64,000 nt of DNA from Chitinophaga eiseniae (GCF_900167135.1 NZ_FUWZ01000003.1:558001-622000), one strand, 5' to 3'. Shown: positions 35,712 to 45,215, counted from the stretch's first letter. A program made the numbers and translations. Notes: generated by a model from the sequence alone, not told the origin.

Positions 35712-38114
35712 ATGCAAGTTGAAACCTCGTCCAGTAAATACGGTATTAAACATTATCCGGACGCTATCCGGGAATGGAAGAAAGAAGGAAACTATTTTTG
35801 TTTTTATACCACCGAAACCATTTTGGAAGTAAGGGTGATCGCAGACAAGATCATCCGTTTCCGCTACGCCGCCGACGGCACTTTCCAGCGTGATTTTTCC
35901 TACGCTACCAGCGACACCCTCGAGGAATCCCCTATTGTTTTTGGCATTAAAGAATGGGAGGAGACTTTTGAAATATATACCGACGCGCTTAAAGTATTCA
36001 TCGCCAGAGACAACCTGCGTATCACCATCACCGATAAAGACGGGAAAGTGATCAACCAGGACGAAATGGGCTTCCACTGGCAGCACTACCTGCAAAAAGG
36101 CGGAAAAATCGTTTATTGCAGCAAGCTCGTTCAGGAAGAGGAATGTTTCTACGGTCTGGGCGACAAGCCCACGGACCTGAACCTCCGCGGCAAACGCCTG
36201 GAAAACTACGGTACCGATGCCTATGGCTACCAGAAGGATACCGATCCGCTGTATCGCAACATCCCCTTTTATTACGGACTGCACAACGGTATCGGCTACG
36301 GCATCTTCTTCGATAATACCTTCCGCACCATCTTCGATTTCGGCAAAGAAAGAGAAGATGCCTGCAGCTTCTGGGCCCGCGGCGGAGAAATGAACTACTA
36401 CTTCATCTACGGTCCCGAACTGCTGGATGTGGCAGCCTCCTACACCCGCATCACAGGCACGCCGGAACTGCCCCCCCTGTGGACGCTCGGCTACCACCAG
36501 TGCCGCTGGAGCTACTATCCGGACAGCCGTGTCCGGGAAATAGCCGCCGAATTCAGAAAACGTCAGATACCCTGCGACGTCATTTATCTCGACATCGATT
36601 ATATGGAAGGCTTCCGCTGTTTTACCTGGAGCAAGGAATACTTCCCCGACCCGGCAGGCCTTATCAGAGACCTCGCCGCCCAGGGTTTTAAAGTGGTGGT
36701 GATCATCGACCCGGGCATTAAAGTAGACCCGGAATACAGCATCTACCAGGAAGGCGTGAAAAACAACTACTTCTGCAAACGGGCGGACGGCGCACTGATG
36801 GAAGGCGACGTATGGCCGGGTAAATGCGTATTCCCCGATTTTACCAACCCCGAAGTAAGGGAATGGTGGAGCAGCCTTTTTAAAGGACTCGCTGAAACCG
36901 GTGTCCGCGGCGTATGGAACGATATGAACGAACCGGCTGTCTTTGAAATGGGCACTTTCCCGGAAGACGTGCGGCATGACTACGACGGCGAAGAAGTAAG
37001 TCACCGCAAAGCCCACAACGTGTACGGTCACCTGATGAGCAAGGCCACTGCCGCCGGTATGAAGAAATACCTGCTGCCCAACAGGCCTTTCCTCATCACA
37101 CGCTCCTGCTATGCAGGGGCACAACGCTGGTCGTCCGTATGGACCGGCGACAATGTCTCCAGCTGGGAACACCTCTGGCTGGCCTCCATCCAGTGCCAGC
37201 GCCTCGCCGTGTCCGGCCTCTCCTTTGCCGGCAGCGATATCGGCGGCTTTATCGGAGAACCCGACGGTGAACTTTATACCCGCTGGATACAGCTGGGTGC
37301 CTTCCACCCGCTGATGCGTACCCACTCCGCCAGCAATGAAACCGGCTTCAACCAGGAACCGTGGAGTTTTGGGCCGGATTATGAAAAAATAGTCGCCAAG
37401 TTCATCTCCCTGCGGTACGAACTGCTGCCCTATCTGTACACCACCTTCTGGCAATATGCCACCCACGGCACGCCCATGTTGCGGCCCCTCGCCTTCGTGG
37501 CGCAACATGATCCGGCTACCCATAACTGCACCCATGAGTTCATGATGGGCGACGCCCTCCTGATCAGCCATGTCAGTGAAGAAGGCATGAAGGAGAAAGC
37601 CGTATATCTGCCACAGGGCCAATGGTACTATTTCTGGAATGATACGGTATACCATGGCGGTCAACAGGTGACCGTGGCCACACCGCTGGAAGAAATGCCG
37701 CTGTTTGTAAAAGCCGGCGCCGTAGTGCCCCGCTATCCCGTCATGCAGCATACCTATGAAACGCCCATCACGGAAATGCTGCTGCATGTTTACTACGGCG
37801 ATACCATTACACAAAGCACGCTGTATGAAGATGCCGGTGACCATTACGGTTACAAGAACGGGCAGTACAATGTCATCAATTTCAAACAGGCCTCTTCCAC
37901 AGAACAGTTTATGCTGAAGAAAAAATATTTCGTCAACTATGAAACAACGTATAGCCATCACCGTATTATACTGCATGGCCTGCCATTCAAAGCAGGCACG
38001 GTGCTGATAGATGGCGAGCCACTGACGCTCACCGCCGAACATCATTTACCGGACGGCACTATTTCGTTTATAGCTGACCGTGGGTTCGAAAATATTACGA
38101 TCCACAAAGCGTAA
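35712..38114 (+). CDS. GH31 family alpha-glucosidase
   Basis: 800 aa with no signal peptide, so probably cytoplasmic. An N-terminal beta-sandwich domain (with EECFYGLGDKPTDLNLRG) leads to the catalytic barrel. Nucleophile Asp404 is in GVWNDMNEPAVF and the acid/base Asp480 in WTGDNVSSWEHL. Substrate-site motifs PPLWTLGYHQCRWSYYPD and SFAGSDIGGFIGEPDGELY are typical of GH31 alpha-glucosidases. C-terminal beta domains complete the fold. It probably frees glucose from alpha-glucans or oligosaccharides; glgB lies 3 kb further on. It stands alone and ends at a terminator. Confidence 0.92.
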   Translation: MQVETSSSKYGIKHYPDAIREWKKEGNYFCFYTTETILEVRVIADKIIRFRYAADGTFQRDFSYATSDTLEESPIVFGIKEWEETFEIYTDALKVFIARDNLRITITDKDGKVINQDEMGFHWQHYLQKGGKIVYCSKLVQEEECFYGLGDKPTDLNLRGKRLENYGTDAYGYQKDTDPLYRNIPFYYGLHNGIGYGIFFDNTFRTIFDFGKEREDACSFWARGGEMNYYFIYGPELLDVAASYTRITGTPELPPLWTLGYHQCRWSYYPDSRVREIAAEFRKRQIPCDVIYLDIDYMEGFRCFTWSKEYFPDPAGLIRDLAAQGFKVVVIIDPGIKVDPEYSIYQEGVKNNYFCKRADGALMEGDVWPGKCVFPDFTNPEVREWWSSLFKGLAETGVRGVWNDMNEPAVFEMGTFPEDVRHDYDGEEVSHRKAHNVYGHLMSKATAAGMKKYLLPNRPFLITRSCYAGAQRWSSVWTGDNVSSWEHLWLASIQCQRLAVSGLSFAGSDIGGFIGEPDGELYTRWIQLGAFHPLMRTHSASNETGFNQEPWSFGPDYEKIVAKFISLRYELLPYLYTTFWQYATHGTPMLRPLAFVAQHDPATHNCTHEFMMGDALLISHVSEEGMKEKAVYLPQGQWYYFWNDTVYHGGQQVTVATPLEEMPLFVKAGAVVPRYPVMQHTYETPITEMLLHVYYGDTITQSTLYEDAGDHYGYKNGQYNVINFKQASSTEQFMLKKKYFVNYETTYSHHRIILHGLPFKAGTVLIDGEPLTLTAEHHLPDGTISFIADRGFENITIHKA

Positions 38115-38129
38115 GCTATTGGGTTATCA

Positions 38130-38180
38130 GACCGGTCATGTACCTCCCCCCGGGAAGTTCATGGCCGGTCTTTCTTTTTT
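38130..38180 (+). terminator. Terminator after the GH31 gene
   Basis: GACCGGTCATG (38130-38140) pairs with CATGGCCGGTC (38160-38170) with one G-T wobble, followed by TTTCTTTTTT. Confidence 0.85.
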
Positions 38181-38203
38181 CGGAAGACCAATAACTACCC
38201 GTA

Positions 38204-38296
38204 TGAAAATTGCCATTATTGGAGATTACAATCCACAAGCAGCCACCCACACCGCTACCGGCGATGCTTTACAGCACGCTGCCCCTTTTTTGTGAC
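38204..38296 (+). pseudogene. Possible remnant of a CTP-synthase-related gene
   Basis: A 30-codon ORF: MKIAIIGDYNPQAATHTATG, then DALQHAAPFL and TGA. From memory, the start MKIxIIGDYNP with a His and Ala-rich helix resembles the N-terminus of the small CTP-synthase C-terminal-region-related proteins. Nothing after the stop in any frame continues the family. It follows the GH31 terminator. Most likely the 5' scrap of a deleted gene; it could also be an unrelated short ORF. Confidence 0.3.
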
Positions 38297-38900
38297 CACG
38301 CTTTTTATGCCACAAACAAGTGCTGCTGCGGCACATCCGCATCCGCTCATCTGCGTTTTTTTGCAACAGGTAAAAGCATTCATTGAAAAGCCTTGATGCC
38401 GGTACGCCTGTAACCGGTTGTTAATGATACAACCCCATCAATAAAAAAGAAAAGCAAAAAGGGAAAGAGAAGGTTCAGAAGAAAAAAGGCTCTCAGATAG
38501 AGATCTGCCGCCGGGTTCCTAACCTATGCCAACTTTAGAGATCCTAAAAGTAATTGCTTAAATGCGATGCGCAAAATTCTGACAGCCACCAAAAGCACAA
38601 TGAACAAAATGAACAGATTCGTTAACATTGAATTAGGAAATCGGTATAACACAACAGTCAGTCACCCGGTTATCAGAAAATAGCCAAACATATGCCCACC
38701 GGGATTTTCGTCGGGTGCAACAAAACAGCAGCGAATAAAGAAATCGAACCAAACGCTGTCCCGCAAAGCACTTCAGCAACAAAATCCATTTAGCAACAGC
38801 GGTAAAAAAAACCGGATATCCTGTTATACAAATATGCCAGCGGAATCGTAATGAAAGCCCTGATCATACCTGTATACTAAAATATCCGGGTATATACTGT
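38297..38900. other. About 600 bp without a convincing gene
   Basis: Only short unsupported ORFs (for example 38 and 33 codons) on the plus strand. The sequence is A-rich with some small stem-loops (GGTTGT/ACAACC near 38420). No RNA gene or mobile-element ends recognised. It may be decayed sequence left by a deletion. Confidence 0.5.
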
Positions 38901-39056
38901 TTAGTAAAAAATCGACAAAAAGAAAATAGAGATCAACGCGCAAAAAACCAACAATATAAAAATTGCGCGGAACAAAATCTCAGTTCTGTCAGGAGTGGAT
39001 TCCAATCCATTTAATTCATGAGGTCCATCTCCGTGGTTGATTATAAGGTTTTTCAT
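38901..39056 (-). CDS. Small C-tail-anchored membrane protein
   Basis: 51 aa, too short to be called by most gene finders. A polar N-terminal half (MKNLIINHGDGPHELNGLES, then TPDRTE) is followed by a single strong membrane segment running to the C-terminus (FRAIFILLVFCALISIFFLS). A clean ATG and stop and a well-formed membrane helix make it plausible in an otherwise empty region. No family recognised. Confidence 0.4.
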   Translation of the reverse strand: MKNLIINHGDGPHELNGLESTPDRTEILFRAIFILLVFCALISIFFLSIFY

Positions 39057-39216
39057 ACAAACAAATTAAAGGATTCACAATAAAATAGCGTACACATTGC
39101 CATCAGAGCTTTGTTCCTCATGTACTTCTCTTATGAAAGTACAAAATAAAAAGCTAAAATGGACAACTTTTATCCTTCATTTTGGCATAAAAACCCGTTC
39201 ATTTTGTTCAACCTTC

Positions 39217-39831
39217 TCAGTGCTGCTTTTTTCGCTTTCCGGCGTCCTGGTGGGGCAAAGTCGCAGGTGCAGGAGCGGTAGGGGGCGTTGCGACAGAAGT
39301 ACTGTCTTCCCCCATATCTTCAGGCGTCACCAGCTCTCCCCTTTTGTAATATGCTTTCGCCATTTTACCGGTATCTTCATCATATAATTTCCATACACCA
39401 TTGCGTACAGAATTGCCCTGCCGAACGATCACTACCGGCGTTTCCTGTTGTGTTACAGGATCTACCGCCATCACGGTATCCTTCTGCCCCTCTATTTCGG
39501 TCGCCAGGTAAGCGCCTTCCTCCGCACGTTTTCCATTCGGATAGAAGTATTTACAGTAGCCATCCAGCACATTGTTTTTATAGGTTTCTTCTGCGATAAT
39601 ATTGCCGCCGAGAGAAGTCTTCTTCCAGATCCCTTCCTTACGGCCGTTTTTATAAGCTCCTTCCCAGATATACCCAGGTTCGCCACGCAGCTCCTCTACC
39701 TGTTCTATCCAATAACCCTGTTTACGCTGCTGGGCGTCCTTCTGATTCCTGGGTTGTCCGGCCTGTCCCTGCACATGGCCGGCTGTTGCCAGCATCAACC
39801 CTATGATTGTCCCTGCTATTATTTTTCGCAT
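39217..39831 (-). CDS. Secreted MORN/YwqK-like repeat protein
   Basis: About 204 aa from the ATG at 39831, which begins the signal peptide (RKIIAGTIIGLMLATAGHVQ, then GQ); the upstream ATG at 39849 adds six residues. It has MORN-like repeats of the YwqK type: WEGAYKNGRKEGIWKK, EETYKNNVLDGYCKYFYPNG, KRAEEGAYL and NGVWKLYDEDTGKMAKAYYK. The C-terminus is Pro/Ala/Thr-rich and ends in basic residues. Database names for this family mention antitoxin, but a toxin partner is not seen here and the protein is secreted. Function unknown. Confidence 0.75.
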   Translation of the reverse strand: MRKIIAGTIIGLMLATAGHVQGQAGQPRNQKDAQQRKQGYWIEQVEELRGEPGYIWEGAYKNGRKEGIWKKTSLGGNIIAEETYKNNVLDGYCKYFYPNGKRAEEGAYLATEIEGQKDTVMAVDPVTQQETPVVIVRQGNSVRNGVWKLYDEDTGKMAKAYYKRGELVTPEDMGEDSTSVATPPTAPAPATLPHQDAGKRKKQH

Positions 39832-39891
39832 ACGCTGTGATTTTATCACAAGTTAAATAATTCCGACATGTATTTGCACCCGTAATAAAAA

Positions 39892-39917
39892 GCCGGTGTA
39901 CAGAAAAGTACACCGGC
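39892..39917 (-). terminator. Terminator after the DUF4382 gene
   Basis: GCCGGTGTAC and GTACACCGGC form a perfect 10-bp stem with loop AGAAAA. Read on the minus strand it is followed by TTTTTATT; on the plus strand a T8 run also lies close by. Confidence 0.85.
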
Positions 39918-39939
39918 CCGGTTTTTTTTAGCTGCGTTA

Positions 39940-40845
39940 CTATTTATGCAGTTTAATATCTCCCAGCTTTGTATCCCTACCCCGTTCAACGGTCACATTG
40001 GCAATGGTAGTGTCTTTATACCCGTTGGACGTATTCACAAATACATTCCAGGTACCCGGTTTCAAACCGCGCACTTTAAACTCACCGCTTCTCCAGGGCA
40101 ATGCATACAGTGTGTCTTTGTTGCTGTTGTAAACGGAGATCACAGGGTAGGCGTCCCAGGGCGTAACGCGGCCGGAGAGACTGCCCATTTTCAGGATAGT
40201 GAATACGTTGATGTACGGACGCAGGATAAACTTGCCGTTCCAGGTGCGGATAATAGAACGCTGTATATCGAAATCCAGCCACAGCTGCAGATTGTCGGTA
40301 GATACTTCGTCCCATTCGTTATGCCTGATCCTTACAATAATTTTTGACTGGCCGGCCACTGAGGTAACCGGATAAGTCACACTGTTTTTCACGAGGGAAT
40401 TGTTATCACCAATGGTGATGCGGATCCGTTTCATCACGCCTTTTCTCACCAGGCCGCCGGCCAGCAAAGTATCGGCGCCGTTACGGAGTGTCAGCAGGTC
40501 GTACACACCGGGGCGGATGCTCAGTGAATCCCATACCTGACAGGAGTCACGGCCCTGACGGTCGTGGTCACGGTCCTCATCCCACCAGCAACGGTCACGG
40601 TCATTCCAGTTGTCGTCGTCTGCTTTCCCGCAGGTATCTATCAACACCTCTACCTTGCGGATGTCCAGCAATACCTTATCGAACAGGCCGGGGTCATCGG
40701 AAAGAAACAGGCTGACTTTCTGCTGATGCTGAGGAATCGGATCAGCGGATGATGATTGATCTTTTTTACAGGAGTACAACAGGATGGCGGCCAGTAAAGG
40801 AATCGACACGGCCAGCAAACCCCGCTTCAGGAGAGCACTTTTCAT
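39940..40845 (-). CDS. DUF4382 lipoprotein with an Asp/Arg/Trp-rich insertion
   Basis: About 301 aa from the ATG giving MKSALLKRGLLAVSIPLLAA; an upstream ATG adds 17 odd residues. Lipobox ILLYSC precedes KKDQSSSAD. The DUF4382 domain starts KVSLFLSDDPGLFDKVLLDI, with GVYDLLTLRNG and AGGLVRKGVMKRIRITIG. A highly charged insertion (DDDNWNDRDRCWWDEDRDHD, then RQGRDSC) interrupts the usual domain. A C-terminal carboxypeptidase-regulatory-like Ig segment (GSLSGRVTPWDAYPVISVYN, then EFKVRGLKPGTWNVFV) follows. Probably surface or periplasmic; function unknown. The acidic insertion could bind metal ions, which is only a guess. Confidence 0.8.
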   Translation of the reverse strand: MKSALLKRGLLAVSIPLLAAILLYSCKKDQSSSADPIPQHQQKVSLFLSDDPGLFDKVLLDIRKVEVLIDTCGKADDDNWNDRDRCWWDEDRDHDRQGRDSCQVWDSLSIRPGVYDLLTLRNGADTLLAGGLVRKGVMKRIRITIGDNNSLVKNSVTYPVTSVAGQSKIIVRIRHNEWDEVSTDNLQLWLDFDIQRSIIRTWNGKFILRPYINVFTILKMGSLSGRVTPWDAYPVISVYNSNKDTLYALPWRSGEFKVRGLKPGTWNVFVNTSNGYKDTTIANVTVERGRDTKLGDIKLHK

Positions 40846-41093
40846 ACTTGTAGGTTTTTTTATACAATAAAAAAATATGGCTGATGCAGATAGCACTTAG
40901 CAGATAAGGCCGGCTGTTGTTCCTGGCTGGATCGTTGGTTTTGTTGGCTTCGTCTGTACTCCGTTTACCAGGCACGCTGACTAATGACTATATGCTATAA
41001 AAAAACGTTTGTATCTCTCCTCTTATTGCAGTTGCTCAAACGTCCTGATAATAGATGGGCCAAAAAGAAAAAGGTTTAACGGCCACAAAGAAA

Positions 41094-41127
41094 AATCCGG
41101 TAACCGGGCAATGCCGGATACCGGATT
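41094..41127 (-). terminator. Terminator after glgB
   Basis: AATCCGGTA (41094-41102) pairs with TACCGGATT (41119-41127), with a small CCGG inner stem. On the minus strand a TTTTTC run follows. Confidence 0.7.
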
Positions 41128-41150
41128 CAAAGAACATGTATGTCAAACAA

Positions 41151-43124
41151 TTATACAGTAACGGGTTTCAGTATGGTTACCCCCAGTGGCGGGATACGGA
41201 GCGACAGGGTGTATTCGCGGCCATTGTAAAATTGTTTCGCCGCCTGCAGCGGACCGGTATTTATCACCCCGCTTCCATAATACCGGGGATGATCGCTGTT
41301 TAACACCTCTTCCCATGTGCCTCCCAGTGGAACGCCCACCGGGTACTGCTCACGGGGCACCGGCGTCATATTCAGCACCACCAGCATCACATCGCCCGCC
41401 GCTTTGCCTTTTCGCATATAGGCCAGCACACAATTGTCATAATCGTTGACGATCATCCATTCAAACCCTTCCCCTTCAAACTGCTGCTCATACAATGCGG
41501 TAGACTCCCGGTACAACCGGTTGATATCTCTTACAAAATCCTGAATACCCTTATGGGTAGGATGTTTCAACAGGTGCCAGTCCAGCTCCCGTTTGTAATT
41601 CCATTCGGAAGTCTGGCCCAGTTCCCCACCCATGAACAACAACTTGGTGCCGGGATGGGTATACATATAACCATACAAGAGGCGCAGGTTGGCGCATTTC
41701 TGCCAGTCGTCGCCCGGCATTTTGTACAGCAAAGGCGATTTACCATGCACAACTTCGTCATGGCTCAGCGGCAGCATATAGTTCTCGCTGAAAGCATACA
41801 CGAGGCTAAAAGTCAGATCGTTCTGGTACCATTTACGGTGGACCGGATCTTTTTTGAAATAATCCAGCGTATCGTTCATCCAGCCCATCATCCATTTCAT
41901 GCCGAAACCCAGTCCTCCCACAAAGGTGGGCCGGGATACACCATAATGATTGGTGGAGTCTTCAGCAATGGTCTGCACGTCGGGGAACAGCGCATACACT
42001 GTTTCGTTCAGTTTTTTAAGGAAACTGATGGCTTCCAGGTTTTCATTCCCGCCCAGTTCGTTGGGTTCCCAGGCGCCACGCTGGCGGGAATAATCCAGGT
42101 GGATCATGGAGGCCACTGCATCTACCCGCAGGCCGTCGATATGAAATTTGTCCAGCCAGTAGATAGCGTTGCTGAGCAGAAACGACCGTACTTCATTGCG
42201 GGAATAATTAAAAATATAGCTGTTCCAGTCAGGATGATAGCCTTTGCGCATGTCGGCATATTCGTACACATGTGAACCGTCGAACCGGTACAGGCCATGG
42301 GCGTCATGCGGAAAATGGGAAGGCACCCAGTCCAGGATCACGCCGATACCGGCTGCGTGAAAGGCTTCTACCATGGCCATAAAATCCTGAGGTGTGCCGT
42401 AGCGGGAGGTGGCGGCATAGTAACCGGTCAGCTGATACCCCCAGGAGCCGTCAAACGGGTGTTCCATCACCGGCATCAGTTCCACATGGGTGAAGCCCAT
42501 CTCTTTCACATAAGGCACCAGCATAGCGGCAATTTCCCCGTAGGAATATACGCTTTTCTCATCGTTGGGGTCTGGTCTGCGCCAGGAGCCCAGATGCACC
42601 TCATACACAGAGAAAGGGCTGTTCAGGCTGTTGTGCTTTTTTCTGTGCTGCATCCATTTTTTATCGTGCCAGGTGTGGTCCAGCGGATGCACTACGGAAG
42701 CTGTTTTGGGACGCACTTCCCACCGGGTGGCGAAAGGATCTCCTTTAAAAAGCTCTTCTCCGCTGTTGGAGCGGATAAAGTACTTGTACAGGCAGCCTGC
42801 TTCCACGCCCGGAATAAACCCTTCCCATATACCGGAGCTGTCCCAGCGGGGCAAAAGGGTATGACTGTAATGGTCCCATTCGTTAAAATCACCCATGACA
42901 GCTACAAAGGCGGCGTCCGGAGCCCATACGGCAAAATAGGTGCCCTGTACGCCCTCATATTCGAGCGTATGTGCACCAAATTTTTCGTATAGCCGGTAAT
43001 GTGACCCTGCCTGGAACAGGGCAATATCTCCGGATGAAAAAAGGGAAAATGGTTCTACTGACTGCAAAGGGCGATTGATAACTCCGGTCATAGTAACGTG
43101 TGAATTGGGTGTCTGCATAAACAA
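41151..43124 (-). CDS. glgB: 1,4-alpha-glucan branching enzyme
   Basis: 657 aa. GH13 branching enzyme forming alpha-1,6 branches in glycogen. A CBM48 domain (GTYFAVWAPDAAFVAVMGDF) is followed by the GH13 barrel with VYEVHLGSWRR, HVELMPVMEHPFDGSWGYQL, the nucleophile region DGLRVDAVASMIHLDYSR, the acid/base in TIAEDST and LPLSHDEVVHGK, then a C-terminal beta domain. The long N1 domain of E. coli GlgB is absent, as in many bacteria. No other glycogen genes adjoin it; the GH31 glucosidase 3 kb away may act on the same polymer. Confidence 0.94.
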   Translation of the reverse strand: MFMQTPNSHVTMTGVINRPLQSVEPFSLFSSGDIALFQAGSHYRLYEKFGAHTLEYEGVQGTYFAVWAPDAAFVAVMGDFNEWDHYSHTLLPRWDSSGIWEGFIPGVEAGCLYKYFIRSNSGEELFKGDPFATRWEVRPKTASVVHPLDHTWHDKKWMQHRKKHNSLNSPFSVYEVHLGSWRRPDPNDEKSVYSYGEIAAMLVPYVKEMGFTHVELMPVMEHPFDGSWGYQLTGYYAATSRYGTPQDFMAMVEAFHAAGIGVILDWVPSHFPHDAHGLYRFDGSHVYEYADMRKGYHPDWNSYIFNYSRNEVRSFLLSNAIYWLDKFHIDGLRVDAVASMIHLDYSRQRGAWEPNELGGNENLEAISFLKKLNETVYALFPDVQTIAEDSTNHYGVSRPTFVGGLGFGMKWMMGWMNDTLDYFKKDPVHRKWYQNDLTFSLVYAFSENYMLPLSHDEVVHGKSPLLYKMPGDDWQKCANLRLLYGYMYTHPGTKLLFMGGELGQTSEWNYKRELDWHLLKHPTHKGIQDFVRDINRLYRESTALYEQQFEGEGFEWMIVNDYDNCVLAYMRKGKAAGDVMLVVLNMTPVPREQYPVGVPLGGTWEEVLNSDHPRYYGSGVINTGPLQAAKQFYNGREYTLSLRIPPLGVTILKPVTV

Positions 43125-43139
43125 GATAGTCTAAATTTG

Positions 43140-43385
43140 GCTATTTTGACATTTAGTCGTTTGGTTATTTGAGAATCAGGGAATCAGGGAATTTCGAAAT
43201 TTGAAAATTTGAAAATTTTGAAATTTAGGGATTTTTGGGGAGAGGAAGTCACCGGGGGCGAAAAAAGGCGCCCCGGGAGGCAACAAAATATCAAAATATC
43301 AAAATCCCCAAATGAATTTGGGTATTTTAATATCCGGATGCACGGGCAGCCCTGATATCAAAATACCCAAATATTAAAAAGCTAA
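43140..43385. repeat. AT-rich repeat block with hairpins between the helicase gene and glgB
   Basis: Arms 43316-43334 and 43354-43372 (ATTTGGGTATTTTAATATC and its complement, one mismatch) form a 19-bp stem that probably ends helicase transcription. A GC-rich hairpin (43252-43260 with 43269-43276) and direct repeats (GAAATTTGAAAATTTGAAAA; CAAAATATCAAAATATC) fill the rest. It has the same vocabulary as the other AT-rich intergenic repeats. Confidence 0.8.
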
Positions 43386-43391
43386 ATCAGC

Positions 43392-45155
43392 TTAGTATTT
43401 ACGTTTAAACGGAGGTTTACCGCCGCCGGAGTGTTCGCGTTTTTCGCCGGAACGGGAGCCGCCAGGCGTCCAGGTCCTTTTGCGCGGACCGCCTTCGCCG
43501 CGGTTGCCATTGAAGCGGCCACCGCCACCGCCGCCGCGTTTGTCGCCATCCTGGGACATTTCGATGCGTACAGCGCGACCGTTGTATTCCACTTTTTTGA
43601 AGCTCTGGGTCACTTTTTCCAGCTCGTCATTTTCCACTTCAAAGAAGGAGTAAACACCTTTCAGATCGATACGGCCGATTTTATTGCCACGTACGCCGGT
43701 GTTGTCACACAGGTAACGGAGCATGTCGCCGCGGTTGAAATCGTCCACAGAACCGAGGTTAATGAACAGGCGGGTGTATTTGCCACTGCCGCGGCTGCCA
43801 CGGCTATCGTCACCGAAGCGTTTGTCATCTTTCGTGTTCAGGTCCGGAGCGTCCTGGTAGTATTCCAGGAACTGGTTGAACTCAAGGGACGCGAAACGTT
43901 TGATCAGCTCTTCCTTCGTCATGGAGGAGAACTCTTCGTATATACGTTCCAGGTATGGTTCGATCTGTTCTTCGTTGACAGTAACGTTGTGCACTTTATG
44001 CACGAGGCCGAACAGTTGTTTTTCGCAAACGGCGAAACCGTCGGGCACTTCTGCTTTCACGAATTTTTTACCGATCACTCTTTCGATCTGGCGGATTTTT
44101 CCGGTATCACGGCCGCTGATAACGGCAATGGATACACCGGACCTGCCGGCACGACCGGTACGGCCGCTACGGTGGGTGTAGTTTTCCACGTCATCCGGCA
44201 GGTCGTAGTTGATAACGTGGGTCACATTGTCCACGTCGATACCACGGGCGGCTACGTCGGTAGCTACCAGTACCTGCAGGGCTTTTTCACGGAAACGTTT
44301 CATCACCTTGTCGCGCTGCTGCTGGGTCAGATCACCGTGCAGGGCGTCAGCATTGTAACCGTCCTTGATCAGGGATTCAGCGATCTCCTGGGATTCAATT
44401 TTGGTACGGGTGAAGATGATGCCGAAGATATCGGGGTTATAGTCCACGATACGTTTCAGGGCAGCATATTTATCGCGTGGGCGCACCACATAATATTCGT
44501 GCTCGATGTTGGCGTTACCGCTGTTTTTAGTACCTACGGTCAGCTCAAACGGATCTTCCATGTATTTTTTCGCGATACGGCGCACTTCCTGTGGCATCGT
44601 AGCGGAAAACAGCCAGGTAGTTTTGGATTCCGGGGTGTTGGACAGGATGTTGTTGATGTCTTCCTGGAAACCCATGTTCAGCATTTCGTCAGCTTCATCC
44701 AGTACGGCATAGCGTACGTTGTCGAAGTTAACGGCGCCGCGTTCGATAATATCCAGCAGACGGCCGGGGGTGGCTACCACAATGTGTACGCCTCTCTTCA
44801 GCTCGCGCAGCTGCTGCACGATGCTGGAACCGCCATATACCGCTACAATGTTTACTTCGCCGAGGTATTTGCTGAAGTTTTTGAGGTCGTTGGTGATCTG
44901 CAGACACAGTTCACGCGTGGGGCAGAGGATCAGTCCTTGTGGTTTGTTGATTTTCAGGTCCAGTTGCTGCAGCAATGGTAAGCCAAAAGCAGCGGTTTTA
45001 CCGGTGCCCGTCTGGGCCAGTCCCACAAAATCGCGGTCTCCACTTAAAAGAACGGGAATAGCCTGTTCCTGGATCGGTGTTGGGGAAACGAAACCCAGGT
45101 CCGTAATTCCCTTCAAAATAGGCTCTTGTAAGCCCAGTGATTCAAATGTAGTCAT
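43392..45155 (-). CDS. DEAD-box RNA helicase (DeaD/CsdA-like)
   Basis: 587 aa. Motifs in order: Q-motif (FVSPTPIQEQAIP), I AQTGTGKTAAF, Ia PTRELCLQ, II VLDEADEML, III FSATMP, V ATDVAARGIDV and VI HRSGRTGRAG. A DbpA-type RNA-binding domain follows (around TRLFINLGSVDDFNRGDMLR, with VYSFFEVEND), then a Gly/Arg-rich tail ending PPFKRKY. It unwinds RNA in ribosome assembly or mRNA turnover; the exact paralogue (DeaD, DbpA or RhlE-like) is not certain. Confidence 0.9.
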   Translation of the reverse strand: MTTFESLGLQEPILKGITDLGFVSPTPIQEQAIPVLLSGDRDFVGLAQTGTGKTAAFGLPLLQQLDLKINKPQGLILCPTRELCLQITNDLKNFSKYLGEVNIVAVYGGSSIVQQLRELKRGVHIVVATPGRLLDIIERGAVNFDNVRYAVLDEADEMLNMGFQEDINNILSNTPESKTTWLFSATMPQEVRRIAKKYMEDPFELTVGTKNSGNANIEHEYYVVRPRDKYAALKRIVDYNPDIFGIIFTRTKIESQEIAESLIKDGYNADALHGDLTQQQRDKVMKRFREKALQVLVATDVAARGIDVDNVTHVINYDLPDDVENYTHRSGRTGRAGRSGVSIAVISGRDTGKIRQIERVIGKKFVKAEVPDGFAVCEKQLFGLVHKVHNVTVNEEQIEPYLERIYEEFSSMTKEELIKRFASLEFNQFLEYYQDAPDLNTKDDKRFGDDSRGSRGSGKYTRLFINLGSVDDFNRGDMLRYLCDNTGVRGNKIGRIDLKGVYSFFEVENDELEKVTQSFKKVEYNGRAVRIEMSQDGDKRGGGGGGRFNGNRGEGGPRKRTWTPGGSRSGEKREHSGGGKPPFKRKY

Positions 45156-45167
45156 TGATTTGCATTA

Positions 45168-45215
45168 ATCGGGCTCCGTCGGGAGCCATGTAAGGCCCTT
45201 CGCCTGCGGGCGGCG
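45168..45215 (-). promoter_or_regulatory. GC-rich stem-loops in the helicase leader
   Basis: GGCTCC (45172-45177) and GGAGCC (45182-45187) form a small hairpin about 17 nt upstream of the helicase start, next to a GCCC/GGGC stem. It may be a leader structure or the end of rimO transcription; no T-run decides this. Confidence 0.3.

Noticed and set aside
35697..38045. A 782-codon open frame on the minus strand opposite the GH31 gene
   Set aside because: The plus strand has a full GH31 enzyme with catalytic residues; the antisense product has no recognisable family and is a by-product of codon bias.
38294..38296. TGA read as selenocysteine so that the CTP-synthase-like ORF continues
   Set aside because: The sequence after the TGA does not continue the family in frame, and no selenocysteine insertion structure was seen.
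43431..44981. A 516-codon open frame opposite the DEAD-box helicase gene
   Set aside because: Shadow of the helicase; repetitive hydrophobic composition and no family signature.
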